A program made the position numbers and the translations under genes. A stretch of DNA of 46,155 nucleotides from Clostridia bacterium. GTDB taxonomy: Bacteria > Bacillota > Clostridia > Christensenellales > CAG-138. A model generated the notes under the pieces. The model had not been told where the DNA came from. It ran no database searches and worked only from the letters and a program-made list of their open reading frames with translations. The DNA lies in NCBI GenBank assembly GCA_030527115.1, contig JAUNBM010000013.1, positions 1 to 46,155 on the forward strand. The letters are read 5' to 3'. This document shows, one piece after another, positions 1-7,590 of the stretch. Numbering within the stretch: position 1 is the stretch's first letter; every line of letters starts with the position of its first letter.

Positions 1-450
1 CGCTAAATGATGATTTATCTTCCTGTTTTCAGCAATTCGAGCATCAAAAGCGGAGAGCGTGTCGGCAATTTTCCGTTGCTCTATAATTGATGGAAGCGTT
101 ACTTCTATTTCATTTAGCACGGCTGTTGTGAGGCTTGGTACGGCAGTACCGACATTCATTCCAACCAAATCGATGGTTTTCAGAAAGTAAAAAAGGAATT
201 CGGGCACTGTTTTTGTTTCGTCAATCTCCGTATAAAAAAGCGTATCGACTGTCCAAAACGGCTCATTTACAAAGAACAGGTTGTCAAGTGTTCCCTTACG
301 AGGGATCAAAACGGATTTCTTGTTATAAAGAGCCGTGTCTGCATATCTCATTATGCCTCCTGAGCCGTAAACCGGGATATTTCCATCAGCGAGGCGTTTG
401 TGGTCTTTGCCGTACTTAATCGTACAAACATCAGACAGTTTAGACCTCAT
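1..450 (-). CDS. hsdS: Type I restriction specificity subunit HsdS (partial)
   Basis: Specificity subunit of a type I restriction-modification enzyme; it selects the DNA site for HsdM and HsdR. Only the first 150 codons are in the window and the frame stays open to base 1. One target-recognition domain is visible (about residues 1-110, with SDVCTIKYGKDHK, GSGGIMRY and LIPRKGTLDNLFF), followed by the conserved helical spacer containing EQRKIADTLSAFDARI. It starts inside the last codons of hsdM (11-base overlap), so translation is probably coupled. The ATG at 448-450 is the first in frame and fits the family N-terminus. hsdR is not in view. Which sequence is recognised cannot be read from this. 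Confidence 0.9.
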   Translation of the reverse strand, partial: MRSKLSDVCTIKYGKDHKRLADGNIPVYGSGGIMRYADTALYNKKSVLIPRKGTLDNLFFVNEPFWTVDTLFYTEIDETKTVPEFLFYFLKTIDLVGMNVGTAVPSLTTAVLNEIEVTLPSIIEQRKIADTLSAFDARIAENRKINHHLA

Positions 451-1945
451 ATCCTATCGCCCCCAGTCTTTTGCGAATTTCGTCCTCCAGTTCATGGGAA
501 CGTTTGAACATCTCTGAAAGCTCGCCTGTCAGTCGAGTCATCTTCTCCTCAAAGGGTTCACCGTCATCCTCCTGCTCTTCAATGCCGACGTACCGTCCCG
601 GTGTTAAAATAAAGTCCTGTTTTGCGATATCTTCAGTAGTAACGGCGGCACAAAAGCCTTTGATGTCTTCGAGTGTTCCTTCGTCAAAAGCCTCAAAGGT
701 AGCGGCGATTTTTTCTATCTCCTCATCCGATAGTTCGCGGTGAACGCGGTCGATGAGAGTGCCCATTTTGCGAGCGTCAATAAAAAGCGTCTTGCCCTTT
801 TGCTTCTTGTTTCGACTGACAAACCACAGTGTCGCAGGAATCGTCACGCCGTAAAACAGATTGGACGGCATAGCGACAATGCCTTCAACCAAATCATCCT
901 CGACGATTTTACGGCGGATTTCTCCTTCGCCGCCACTCTGTGAGGATAAGGAGCCATTGGCAAGTACCATCCCTATTTTGCCGTTTGGCGCAAGGTGATA
1001 TATCATGTGCTGCAACCATGCAAAGTTTGCATTTCCTGCGGGCGGCAAGCCATACTTCCAGCGTTTATCATCATTCAAAGAGCCGTCGTTCCAGTCAGAG
1101 AGGTTGAACGGCGGATTTGCGAGAATGTAATCTGCCTTAAGCTGCGGATGCAAGTCATTTGTGAAAGTGTCCGCATTAAATGGGCCGAGGTCAGCTTCAA
1201 TACCACGAATGGCGAGGTTCATGATGGCGAGCTTGCGGGTTGTGGGGTTGGAGTCTTGCCCGTATATGGAAACCTCGCCTCTGTTGCTGCTGTGTTCTTT
1301 TACAAAACGCTCAGATTGAACGAACATTCCGCCGCTGCCGCAGCAAGGGTCGTATATGCGGTGTCCGGCTGTCGGTTTTAACACTGCAACCAGCGTTCGA
1401 ACCATACAGGACGGCGTGTAATATTCTCCGCCGCGCTTGCCTTCCTTGCTGGCGAACTGAGCGAGGCAGTATTGGTAGGTGCTGCCGAGAATATCTTTGT
1501 TTTCGCCGTGGTCTGTCATTCGGATATTTGTAAAGAGGTCAACAACATTTCCCAGCCGTCGCTTATCAAGTTCAGTGCGCCCATAGGTCTTAGGCAGAAT
1601 GTCCTTTAACCGTTTGTTCTCCTTTTCAATCGCTCGCATGGCGTCGTCAATGACAGTGCCGATTCCCTCGGTATGGGCGGCTGCCGCTATAACACTCCAC
1701 CGGGCTTCGGATGGAACGAAGAAAACATTCACCTCTGCGTAGGCGTCTTTGTCCTCCACGTCATCGTCGTCGGCAAGCAATTCCTGATACCTCTCCTCAA
1801 ACTTGTCAGAGATATATTTGAGGAATATAAGCCCCAGCACGACGTGCTTATACTCGCCGGCATCCATGTTTCCGCGCAGTATATCCGCCGCCGCCCAGAT
1901 TTGTTCTTCAAAGCCTATTGTAGCTGTACTGTTTCCATTTGCCAT
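440..1945 (-). CDS. hsdM: Type I restriction-modification DNA methyltransferase HsdM
   Basis: Adenine-N6 methyltransferase subunit of a type I restriction-modification system, 501 residues, a normal length. The N-terminal helical domain (about residues 10-160) is followed by the SAM-binding motif DPCCGSGGMF at about 199-208 and the catalytic motif NPPF at about 277-280. These are the hallmarks of gamma-class N6-adenine methylases. A GAGGTGA ribosome site lies 5 bases before the ATG. It follows a small HTH regulator by a few bases and overlaps hsdS, so the three form one leftward operon. It methylates host DNA together with HsdS and is needed for restriction if HsdR is present outside the window. 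Confidence 0.97.
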   Translation of the reverse strand: MANGNSTATIGFEEQIWAAADILRGNMDAGEYKHVVLGLIFLKYISDKFEERYQELLADDDDVEDKDAYAEVNVFFVPSEARWSVIAAAAHTEGIGTVIDDAMRAIEKENKRLKDILPKTYGRTELDKRRLGNVVDLFTNIRMTDHGENKDILGSTYQYCLAQFASKEGKRGGEYYTPSCMVRTLVAVLKPTAGHRIYDPCCGSGGMFVQSERFVKEHSSNRGEVSIYGQDSNPTTRKLAIMNLAIRGIEADLGPFNADTFTNDLHPQLKADYILANPPFNLSDWNDGSLNDDKRWKYGLPPAGNANFAWLQHMIYHLAPNGKIGMVLANGSLSSQSGGEGEIRRKIVEDDLVEGIVAMPSNLFYGVTIPATLWFVSRNKKQKGKTLFIDARKMGTLIDRVHRELSDEEIEKIAATFEAFDEGTLEDIKGFCAAVTTEDIAKQDFILTPGRYVGIEEQEDDGEPFEEKMTRLTGELSEMFKRSHELEDEIRKRLGAIGYEV

Positions 1946-1949
1946 ACGG

Positions 1950-2192
1950 TCACCTCAGTTCAGGATGTTTTAAAGCCATGTCAGCTGTTTGTTCGGGTAA
2001 TACCTCCATTATATCGCCAATATCCACATTAAGCGCATGGCATACCTTTACCAACACTTCTAAGCTGACATACTGATCTTTCGCCAATTTCGATATAGAG
2101 GATGGACTGAGCATGGCAGCTTGTTGAAGGTCTTTCTTTTTCATGTTTCGGTCAATTAGGAGTTTGAAGAGCTTTTTGTATGTTACAGTCAA
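1950..2192 (-). CDS. Small XRE-type HTH regulator of the hsd operon
   Basis: Cro/CI-type helix-turn-helix protein, 80 residues if started at the TTG at 2190-2192. I prefer this TTG because GTGAGG lies 8 bases upstream and homologous small regulators begin with a similar VTYKKLF stretch. The longer ATG reading (2213) would start almost on the predicted transcription start and has no ribosome site. The HTH spans about residues 15-60 (MKKKDLQQAA, then SPSSISKLAKDQ). It is the first gene of the hsd operon, like the controller proteins of other restriction systems. I infer that it binds the inverted repeat overlapping its own promoter. The role in timing restriction is inference; the HTH fold is clear. 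Confidence 0.85.
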   Translation of the reverse strand: MTVTYKKLFKLLIDRNMKKKDLQQAAMLSPSSISKLAKDQYVSLEVLVKVCHALNVDIGDIMEVLPEQTADMALKHPELR

Positions 2193-2220
2193 TTCTCTCG
2201 CCTCACTTTTCATTTTTTCT

Positions 2221-2270
2221 ATTATAGCAAATTAACTCCACATTCGCAAGAAAATTAAGCAGTTTGCGAA
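2221..2270 (-). promoter_or_regulatory. Promoter and operator of the hsd operon
   Basis: On the minus strand a -35 TTGCGA (2249-2244) and a perfect -10 TATAAT (2226-2221) are separated by exactly 17 bases. An inverted repeat TTCGCAA (2243-2249) with TTGCGAA (2264-2270) overlaps the -35 box, where a bound regulator would block RNA polymerase. The first gene downstream encodes an HTH protein, which suggests autoregulation. Promoter elements are seen; operator function is inferred. Confidence 0.7.
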
Positions 2271-2506
2271 CTAAAAATATGATTATAAAGAAATTTTGCT
2301 TTGAAAGCCGATTTTTGTGTAATTCGTCAACTTTTTGCACCTTCAGCATTCAATCGTCTTGATAGTCTTTATATTGACTGGTAGCATTTAGCATAATCCA
2401 TCGTCACCCTTCTCAAACTGCAAGACACTCTCCGCCGAGCAAAGACCATGCACCTCACTATGGCAGGTTTCCCGTTGCAGGACATGATTGGATACAGTTT
2501 AACATA
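2271..2506. other. Non-coding AT-rich divergent region
   Basis: Together with the flanking promoters this is the roughly 390-base gap between the leftward hsd operon and the rightward HTH gene. I see no open frame with a ribosome site. The segment holds AT-rich sequence and no clear terminator. It may contain an old junction between host or accessory DNA and the prophage, but no att-like repeat could be identified from one end only. Confidence 0.4.
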
Positions 2507-2560
2507 ACGGTAATTACCGTACAATGCTTGCGTATAATACATCTCACCTTAACGGTAAAA
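2507..2560 (+). promoter_or_regulatory. Palindromic operator and -10 box before HTH gene
   Basis: A perfect 14-base palindrome, ACGGTAATTACCGT (2507-2520), is followed by a consensus -10 TATAAT at 2533-2538. A further half-site, AACGGTAAA, lies at 2551-2559, between the -10 and the gene at 2586. The palindrome occupies the place of the -35 element. The layout fits self-repression by the HTH protein just downstream; this is inferred. Confidence 0.6.
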
Positions 2561-2585
2561 TATCATTAAGAAAGGTGGTGATGCA

Positions 2586-2894
2586 ATGGATACGCATAAG
2601 AGGCTCCGTCAGTTATTGAATGAACGCGGTTGGACAGAGTATCGACTGTCGAAAGAATGCGGTTTATCGGAATCGACGCTGGCCAACATTTTCAGAAGAA
2701 ACACAATGCCCTCGATAGCTACGCTGGAGGCGATATGCTCTGGATTCGGCATCACCTTGTCGCAATTCTTCGCTGAGGGCGATATGGTTGAGATGTCGCC
2801 GGAACTGAAAGAACTGTTCGACAATTGGGTTACGCTAACGACCGAGCAGAAAAAAGCCGCCCTGCAGATGATACAGGCGCTGAATAGGAAATAA
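2586..2894 (+). CDS. XRE-family HTH transcriptional regulator
   Basis: 102-residue Cro/CI-type DNA-binding protein. The helix-turn-helix lies at about residues 5-60 (KRLRQLLNERGWTEYRLS, then GLSESTLANIFRR), followed by a helical tail. An AAGGTGGTG ribosome site precedes the ATG. It has its own promoter and palindromic operator upstream and a terminator directly downstream, so it is a single-gene unit before the recombinase. It may be a phage or element repressor controlling recombinase expression. Proteins of this size and form are common in clostridial mobile elements. Confidence 0.85.
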   Translation: MDTHKRLRQLLNERGWTEYRLSKECGLSESTLANIFRRNTMPSIATLEAICSGFGITLSQFFAEGDMVEMSPELKELFDNWVTLTTEQKKAALQMIQALNRK

Positions 2895-2908
2895 GCCTCC
2901 ACCTCCCG

Positions 2909-2934
2909 AAAGAAGCCGTTGAGCTTCTTTTTTT
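2909..2934 (+). terminator. Rho-independent terminator after HTH gene
   Basis: Stem AAGAAGC (2910-2916) pairs with GCTTCTT (2923-2929), loop CGTTGA, then a run of T to 2934. It lies 15 bases after the HTH stop codon. Confidence 0.8.
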
Positions 2935-3085
2935 ACGCTTATACCTCCGTACATGGATGTAATTTACCGTTATTATTAACCATAAACTGATTTTTTCCGT
3001 TATAATCGAAAAGCACCGGCTCCATTACTGTCGCGTCGATGTGAGTTTCACTCGGCGTAATCCGACAGAGGGAGGAGGTGAAAGA

Positions 3086-4297
3086 ATGAAAATAACAAAG
3101 AAACTGCCACTTAAGCCTCGTGGCCGAACTGAGGATAGAAAACATACGACAAGGGATGCAATTCGAGAAGCGTATACAAACGGGCCGAAATTGGAAGTGC
3201 AGATTATCCCCGCAAAGCGGGACGAGCAAAACGGCGTTGTTCCCTCTAAAAAGAGAGTGTGCGCCTATTGCCGCGTCAGCACTGATGAGGACTCTCAGGG
3301 GAGCAGCTATGAACTGCAAGTTCAAAACTACACGCAGATGATAAAAAGCAACCCCGATTGGGAGTTCGCGGGCATTTATGCAGATGAAGGCATTTCCGGC
3401 ACATCGGTTTTGCACAGGGAGCATTTCCTCGAAATGATAGACGCCTGCAAAGAGGGCAAAATCGACCTCATCATCACAAAGCAGGTCAGTCGTTTTGCGC
3501 GTAATGTTCTCGACAGCCTGTCATATATCCGTCTGCTGCGGTCGCTTGACCCGCCTGTGGGCATTCTGTTTGAAGCGGAAGGTCTAAACACACTCGACTC
3601 TGCAAGCGAAATGACCATAACTGTATTGAGCCTTGTGGCGCAGAGTGAATCGGAGCAAAAATCCAAGAGCATCAAATGGGCGTATAAACGCAGATGGTCA
3701 AAGGGCGTAGGCATCCATCCGAACTGGGCGTTGCTGGGCTACGAGCTTGGCGAAGAGCAGGCTTGGGTGATCAACGAATATGAAGCGGAAGTGGTACGCG
3801 CAATATACAGCTTGTACTTGGACGGATACTCGTCTCCGCAGATAGCGGAAACCTTAACAAAAAACCAAATCCCTACGGTGAAAGGGTTGACCACATGGAG
3901 TCCCGGAAGCGTCCTGGGCATCCTTCGCAATGAGAAATATTGCGGTGATGTCCTGTGTCAAAAAACAGTCACGGTCGACTTCTTTACGCACAAGAGCGTG
4001 AAAAACAGCGGTCACGAACCGCAGTATTTCATTGAGGGCCACCACGAGCCTATCATCCCGAAGGATGACTGGCTTCGCGCCCAGCAAATTCGCAAGGAAC
4101 GGCGCTACACCAAGCAGCGCGGCAACAGAAAGCGCAAACCCAAGATAGTGGTTAAAGGTTCGCTGGCAGGTTTCATGATTGCCGATACAAGCTGGGAACC
4201 CGAATTCGTGGACAGCATCATTGTGAAGCTGTTCGAAACAACTACCCCTCCAATGGATATCACGGAGGACGAAAACTTTATTATCGAAAAGGAGTAA
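3086..4297 (+). CDS. Serine recombinase (short large-serine-recombinase type)
   Basis: Site-specific serine recombinase, 403 residues from the ATG that follows GGAGGAGGTG. The resolvase domain starts at about residue 55: the nucleophile is Ser65 in YCRVSTDE, and VSRFARN at 134-140 is the conserved arginine motif. A Recombinase (PF07508-type) domain follows at about 210-330 (ALLGYE to NEKYCGD). Large phage-type serine integrases usually run past 500 residues with a zinc ribbon and coiled coil. Here the protein stops soon after a basic stretch (RKRKPKIVVKG), and no CxxC ribbon is present. It is the only recombinase in the window, so it may be the prophage integrase, or one half of a two-recombinase system whose partner is lost or elsewhere. 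Confidence 0.88.
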   Translation: MKITKKLPLKPRGRTEDRKHTTRDAIREAYTNGPKLEVQIIPAKRDEQNGVVPSKKRVCAYCRVSTDEDSQGSSYELQVQNYTQMIKSNPDWEFAGIYADEGISGTSVLHREHFLEMIDACKEGKIDLIITKQVSRFARNVLDSLSYIRLLRSLDPPVGILFEAEGLNTLDSASEMTITVLSLVAQSESEQKSKSIKWAYKRRWSKGVGIHPNWALLGYELGEEQAWVINEYEAEVVRAIYSLYLDGYSSPQIAETLTKNQIPTVKGLTTWSPGSVLGILRNEKYCGDVLCQKTVTVDFFTHKSVKNSGHEPQYFIEGHHEPIIPKDDWLRAQQIRKERRYTKQRGNRKRKPKIVVKGSLAGFMIADTSWEPEFVDSIIVKLFETTTPPMDITEDENFIIEKE

Positions 4298-4303
4298 ATT
4301 GCA

Positions 4304-4762
4304 ATGTTAGAAAAATTCACAGTCATAGACCTTATTAAAACCCGATCCGCATCGGTAGCGACGCTCAATGGAGGTGCGGTAAAATTCAACTCACAAACAC
4401 CAGCGGAACTGCACTACCCTCCGTTCGTCCAGTTTCTTATCCAGCCAAAGGATAAGCAGTTCGCCATTCGCGCTTGTAATGCGGATGCACCAAATGCGGT
4501 CAAATTCTCCAAGCCGGAAGGTGAACAACGATATCCTATAAAGGTCAGCTTTCCTGTCGCCGTTGATATGATACGCAAGCTGATGGGCTGGGCGCAGGAC
4601 GAAAACTGGAATGTGCCGGGGATATACTTCGCAGATGAACAGGCGTTAGTATACGACCTTTCTTCCGCATACCGCCCGACTGCAAGAGGCGGCTGGACGG
4701 TAAAACGCCAGCAGGAAGAAGCAGCAAAGGCAGCGGAACAGGCAATAGACGCTGACAACTAA
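4304..4762 (+). CDS. Conserved hypothetical protein next to recombinase
   Basis: 152-residue protein starting 6 bases after the recombinase stop; GGAG precedes the ATG at about 10 bases. No catalytic motif or membrane segment is recognised. The middle (about 40-125) is predicted mixed alpha/beta with FVQFLIQPKDKQFAIRA and FPVAVDMIRKLMG. The C-terminus is an Ala/Glu/Lys-rich helix (QQEEAAKAAEQAID). The tight spacing puts it in the recombinase operon, so a DNA-binding or accessory role in recombination is possible. I recall similar small proteins beside clostridial serine recombinases but do not know a function. Confidence 0.75.
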   Translation: MLEKFTVIDLIKTRSASVATLNGGAVKFNSQTPAELHYPPFVQFLIQPKDKQFAIRACNADAPNAVKFSKPEGEQRYPIKVSFPVAVDMIRKLMGWAQDENWNVPGIYFADEQALVYDLSSAYRPTARGGWTVKRQQEEAAKAAEQAIDADN

Positions 4763-4766
4763 CAAA

Positions 4767-4800
4767 AGCGCCGGGCACCTCTGTTGGGAACGTCCGGCGT
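4767..4800 (+). terminator. Hairpin between convergent genes
   Basis: CGCCGGGC (4769-4776) pairs with GTCCGGCG (4792-4799), with one G-T wobble. It lies between a rightward gene ending at 4762 and a leftward gene ending at 4860. There is no strong T run on either side, so terminator function is likely only from position. Confidence 0.5.
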
Positions 4801-4859
4801 AATCATTTCCTTTATGTTATGAAGCCAATAAGCGAGTCTTTTGTCGTACACTTCAAATA

Positions 4860-5129
4860 TCATGAAGCTTTCCGCTCTACGAACCATCGCCCTATGACAT
4901 TGCCCGTTAGCTGCGGCGCTCTTTCAAAAAAGAGGTAGCTTTTATGACCGCGCACCTCAATGGTGTAACGGTCACCCTGCCCTCCGGCTTTTCGGGCGGC
5001 AGCCTGCCGAATGTCTGTCACTCGGTCAATGACATACTTTTCGCCATTCTCCCAAATTAACTCTCTTGGGATCATCGCGCCATCGGTATTGAAATCCGCA
5101 TTTACCTGCACATATACTTTGGCGTCCAT
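4860..5129 (-). CDS. Small conserved hypothetical protein
   Basis: 89-residue protein, last gene of the leftward repressor operon. GAGGGGGTG lies just before the ATG, which is 3 bases beyond the stop of the preceding gene. The sequence looks beta-rich and basic (KVYVQVNADF, RYTIEVRGHKSYLFFER, VIGRWFVER), with no cysteine and no membrane segment. I do not recognise a domain. Small proteins of this kind recur beside LexA-like genes in clostridial elements; a role in the SOS or immunity circuit is only suggested by position. Confidence 0.7.
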   Translation of the reverse strand: MDAKVYVQVNADFNTDGAMIPRELIWENGEKYVIDRVTDIRQAAARKAGGQGDRYTIEVRGHKSYLFFERAPQLTGNVIGRWFVERKAS

Positions 5130-5132
5130 GTT

Positions 5133-5360
5133 TCACACCCCCTCATCAACAGGGATAATAGTTCTGTTCATCTGTTCGCAGGGCAAAAGCCACCCCTTGT
5201 TCATCAGGTTGTGTACATGGATGTGAACGGTTGATGCAGAATGCAAGCCAATGCCCTCTGCAATTTCACGCATACTGGGAGAGAAGCGTTTTGCCTTCCT
5301 ATATTCCAGTATGTAGTTATAAACATCGTTTTCGCGTTTGGTCATCTTGATTTTTTCCAT
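5133..5360 (-). CDS. LexA-type winged-helix DNA-binding protein, no protease domain
   Basis: 75-residue protein equal to the N-terminal DNA-binding domain of LexA. Start chosen at the ATG at 5358-5360 because AAAGGAG sits 8 bases upstream; an upstream ATG at 5400-5402 has none. The winged helix is clear: MTKRENDVYNYILEY, then SPSMREIAEGIGLHS, then a recognition region with TVHIHVHNLMNKGWL. The S24 protease half of LexA is absent. It lies between the S24 repressor gene and a small unknown gene, all leftward. It may compete for or modulate SOS-type operators, perhaps as a regulator that cannot be inactivated by self-cleavage. That role is inferred. Confidence 0.85.
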   Translation of the reverse strand: MEKIKMTKRENDVYNYILEYRKAKRFSPSMREIAEGIGLHSASTVHIHVHNLMNKGWLLPCEQMNRTIIPVDEGV

Positions 5361-5429
5361 TTGATACGCTCCTTTCCAGTCAGCATTTGTCCTCAAGGTC
5401 ATTACCTGCCTATGTCCCTTTAAGCGGGA

Positions 5430-6146
5430 TCAGCGGGGAAAAACGACCTTTCCGTATATCTTCGATTCATTGTACTCCCTAATTGGTATGGGACTGTATT
5501 TCTCGTTGTGGGAAACAAGGAAGACGCCCTTCTCCGTGCAGCGATACTCCTTAACATACGCATTTCCATCGAGATAGAATATCCCAATTTCGCCATTCTC
5601 CAATGTTGGCTGCATCTGCACCCAAATCTCCTGTCCGTCCTCCAGCGTTGGCTCCATTGAGTCGCCGCAGACACGCAGCCCGAACGTGGCGCTGTCAGGC
5701 ACGTCATCGGGAACCTCGACCATTTCGTAGGAGTCGCTGTCAAGAAACTGTCCCGTGCCTGCCGATGCGCCGATATCGTACATAGGTGCGGTGCGCCTTC
5801 GGAACGGCACGACTCTGTCCTCAAGTTTCACGGGAGAATACATACCGCTTGCAATGAGCAGTTTTCTATACTCCTCCAGCTTTTCCATGCCCTCTCGATT
5901 GAGTGCGTATTCCAGGCCGGACAGATCATCCATTCCGAATACACTGTAAACATCTTTCACTCCGTAAATGCGGCACAATCCGATAAACTGATCTATGGAC
6001 GGATTGTTGATGCCGTTATCCCAGCGGCTTATCTGCGCTTTTGTTGTCGGAATGCCCAGCCCGTTAAGCCTTGTGGCAATCTCCTGTTGCAAATAGCCGT
6101 GCTTTTTTCTCAGTTCTCGGAGGACGCTATTATACTTCTTATCCAT
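5430..6146 (-). CDS. XRE-S24 phage repressor (CI/LexA-type, self-cleaving)
   Basis: Lysogeny or SOS-type repressor of 238 residues. The N-terminal XRE helix-turn-helix is at about 5-60 (KKHGYLQQEIATRL, KAQISRWDNG). A linker leads to a C-terminal S24 protease domain with an Ala-Gly cleavage site (ASAGTG, about 128-132), the nucleophile Ser163 in CGDSMEPT and the general base Lys199 in AYVKEY. RecA-stimulated self-cleavage on DNA damage is expected from the family. Start chosen at the ATG at 6144-6146, 11 bases from GGAGG; an ATG four codons earlier is only 3 bases from it. It is divergent from the Y-family polymerase, with operator repeats between them, and heads a three-gene leftward operon. 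Confidence 0.92.
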   Translation of the reverse strand: MDKKYNSVLRELRKKHGYLQQEIATRLNGLGIPTTKAQISRWDNGINNPSIDQFIGLCRIYGVKDVYSVFGMDDLSGLEYALNREGMEKLEEYRKLLIASGMYSPVKLEDRVVPFRRRTAPMYDIGASAGTGQFLDSDSYEMVEVPDDVPDSATFGLRVCGDSMEPTLEDGQEIWVQMQPTLENGEIGIFYLDGNAYVKEYRCTEKGVFLVSHNEKYSPIPIREYNESKIYGKVVFPR

Positions 6147-6218
6147 TTCTTCATCCACCTCCAGTGTCTAACATTCTACTACGGCTGATAAAGATTTGCA
6201 ATAGAAAATCTCAAAATC

Positions 6219-6260
6219 GAACACTTGTTGTATTATATTGTGTTCAAAATCGTGTTTTAA
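6219..6260. promoter_or_regulatory. Divergent repressor promoter and operator repeat
   Basis: GAACAC (6219-6224) and GTGTTC (6240-6245) form an inverted repeat with a 15-base centre. On the minus strand a promoter TTAAAA (6260-6255) and TATAAT (6237-6232) with a 17-base spacer runs through it and would drive the S24 repressor operon. The left arm, CGAAC-N4-GTTG, also resembles the Gram-positive SOS box. I infer control of both the repressor and the polymerase gene. A rightward promoter for the polymerase was not clear. Confidence 0.6.
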
Positions 6261-6284
6261 TAGAGCCGTAAGGAGGAACGAAAG

Positions 6285-7520
6285 ATGAGCGCAATACTGC
6301 ACAGCGACTTGAATGCCTTTTATGCTTCTGTTGAAATGATGCTTGATCCAAAGCTGCGTGGGAAAGCCGTGGCGGTATGCGGTTCCACGGAGGATAGGCA
6401 CGGCATCGTGCTGGCAAAGTCGGAGCTGGCAAAGCGCGCAGGCGTCAAAACAGGCATGGTCAACTGGGAAGCGCAAAAAAGGTGTAAAGACCTCATCATC
6501 GTGCCGCCTCAATATGAGCAGTATCTCAAATACTCAAAGCTGACGCAGGCCATCTACCAGCGTTATACAGACTTGATAGAGCCTTTTGGCATGGATGAAT
6601 GCTGGCTCGATGTTTCTGGCAGCAAAATGATATACGGCGATGCCGTGACGATTGCGGAAAACATCCGTGCTGCGACTCGCGAGGAACTGGGTTTGACAGT
6701 GAGCATCGGAGTTTCATATAACAAGATATTTGCCAAGCTCGGTTCGGACATGAAAAAGCCGGATGCCATCACAGAAATCACAGTGGATAATTACCGGCAG
6801 AAGGTTTGGCCGCTGCCTGTAAGCGAGATGATCTATGTCGGCCCCGCTACCACACGAAAGCTGGCAGCCTACGGTGTTACTACGATTGGTGAATTGGCGG
6901 AGCTCGACCCGACATTTCTCAAACGGCTGCTGGGCGTTAACGGGCTTGCATTATGGACGTTTGCCAATGGCGCCGATCAGTCGCGGGTCATGCATAAGGA
7001 CTTCGTTTCGCCCGTGAAATCGATTGGCCACGGAATAACCTGTGTTTCCGATTTGCTCAATGAGGAGGAGGTTTGGAAAGTCATACTGGAGTTGTCGCAG
7101 GACGTTGGGCATAGGCTTCGCATTCACGGACTATCGGCAAGAACCGTTCAGGTCGGCGTTCGGGGCAATAATCTGTTTGGCTCCCAATTCCAATGCAAAC
7201 TGCCGTATAAGACGCAGCTTCCTTCTGAAATTGCGGCGATGGCGTTCAAAGCATTCAAGGAGCATTATAACTGGGCAACGAATGTCCGTGCCGTGACCGT
7301 CCGCGCCATCGAACTTGTGCCAAAAAATCAGCCGGAGCAATTTACGCTGTTTACCGACCACTCGCAGCGTGAGAAGCGTGAACGGCTGGAAGATGCCATT
7401 GAGGAGATACGCAGTCGGTTCGGTAAAAAAGCCATAAGAAACGCCATTCTTATGGGTGACTTGAAGATGCCTGATGATGGACGGCATACGGTCAAAATGC
7501 CGGGTCTGATGTATCGGTGA
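6285..7520 (+). CDS. Y-family DNA polymerase (DinB/UmuC type)
   Basis: Error-prone lesion-bypass DNA polymerase of 411 residues. The first catalytic aspartate is in HSDLNAFYASVE (about residues 6-17) and the second acidic pair is in FGMDECWLDVS (about 103-113). The little-finger domain follows, and a beta-clamp binding motif EQFTLF lies near residue 357. AAGGAGG lies 9 bases before the ATG. It faces away from a self-cleaving repressor and shares its control region, so it is probably induced by DNA damage, as for other mobile-element UmuC/UvrX proteins. It may serve repair or mutagenesis during induction. It is a single gene ahead of the next promoter. Confidence 0.95.
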   Translation: MSAILHSDLNAFYASVEMMLDPKLRGKAVAVCGSTEDRHGIVLAKSELAKRAGVKTGMVNWEAQKRCKDLIIVPPQYEQYLKYSKLTQAIYQRYTDLIEPFGMDECWLDVSGSKMIYGDAVTIAENIRAATREELGLTVSIGVSYNKIFAKLGSDMKKPDAITEITVDNYRQKVWPLPVSEMIYVGPATTRKLAAYGVTTIGELAELDPTFLKRLLGVNGLALWTFANGADQSRVMHKDFVSPVKSIGHGITCVSDLLNEEEVWKVILELSQDVGHRLRIHGLSARTVQVGVRGNNLFGSQFQCKLPYKTQLPSEIAAMAFKAFKEHYNWATNVRAVTVRAIELVPKNQPEQFTLFTDHSQREKRERLEDAIEEIRSRFGKKAIRNAILMGDLKMPDDGRHTVKMPGLMYR

Positions 7521-7539
7521 ACTTTTCACAAAAAAAGTG

Positions 7540-7568
7540 TTGACAGATGTCTGCGCTGTCGCTATAAT
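7540..7568 (+). promoter_or_regulatory. Consensus promoter for HTH/ImmA pair
   Basis: TTGACA (7540-7545) and TATAAT (7563-7568) are separated by 17 bases, a perfect consensus sigma-A promoter. It starts 20 bases after the polymerase stop codon. A very strong promoter of this kind usually needs a repressor; the palindrome just downstream is the likely site. Confidence 0.9.
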
Positions 7569-7590
7569 AGTGTATGCAAGTTAGCTAACA
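7567..7590 (+). promoter_or_regulatory. Operator-like 24-base repeat, copy 1
   Basis: A 24-base segment that recurs at 8901-8924 with one mismatch. Its core is the perfect palindrome GTTAGCTAAC (7580-7589) preceded by GCAA. It starts within the -10 box and covers the expected transcription start, so a bound protein would block the promoter. The HTH protein encoded just downstream is the natural candidate. Confidence 0.7.
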
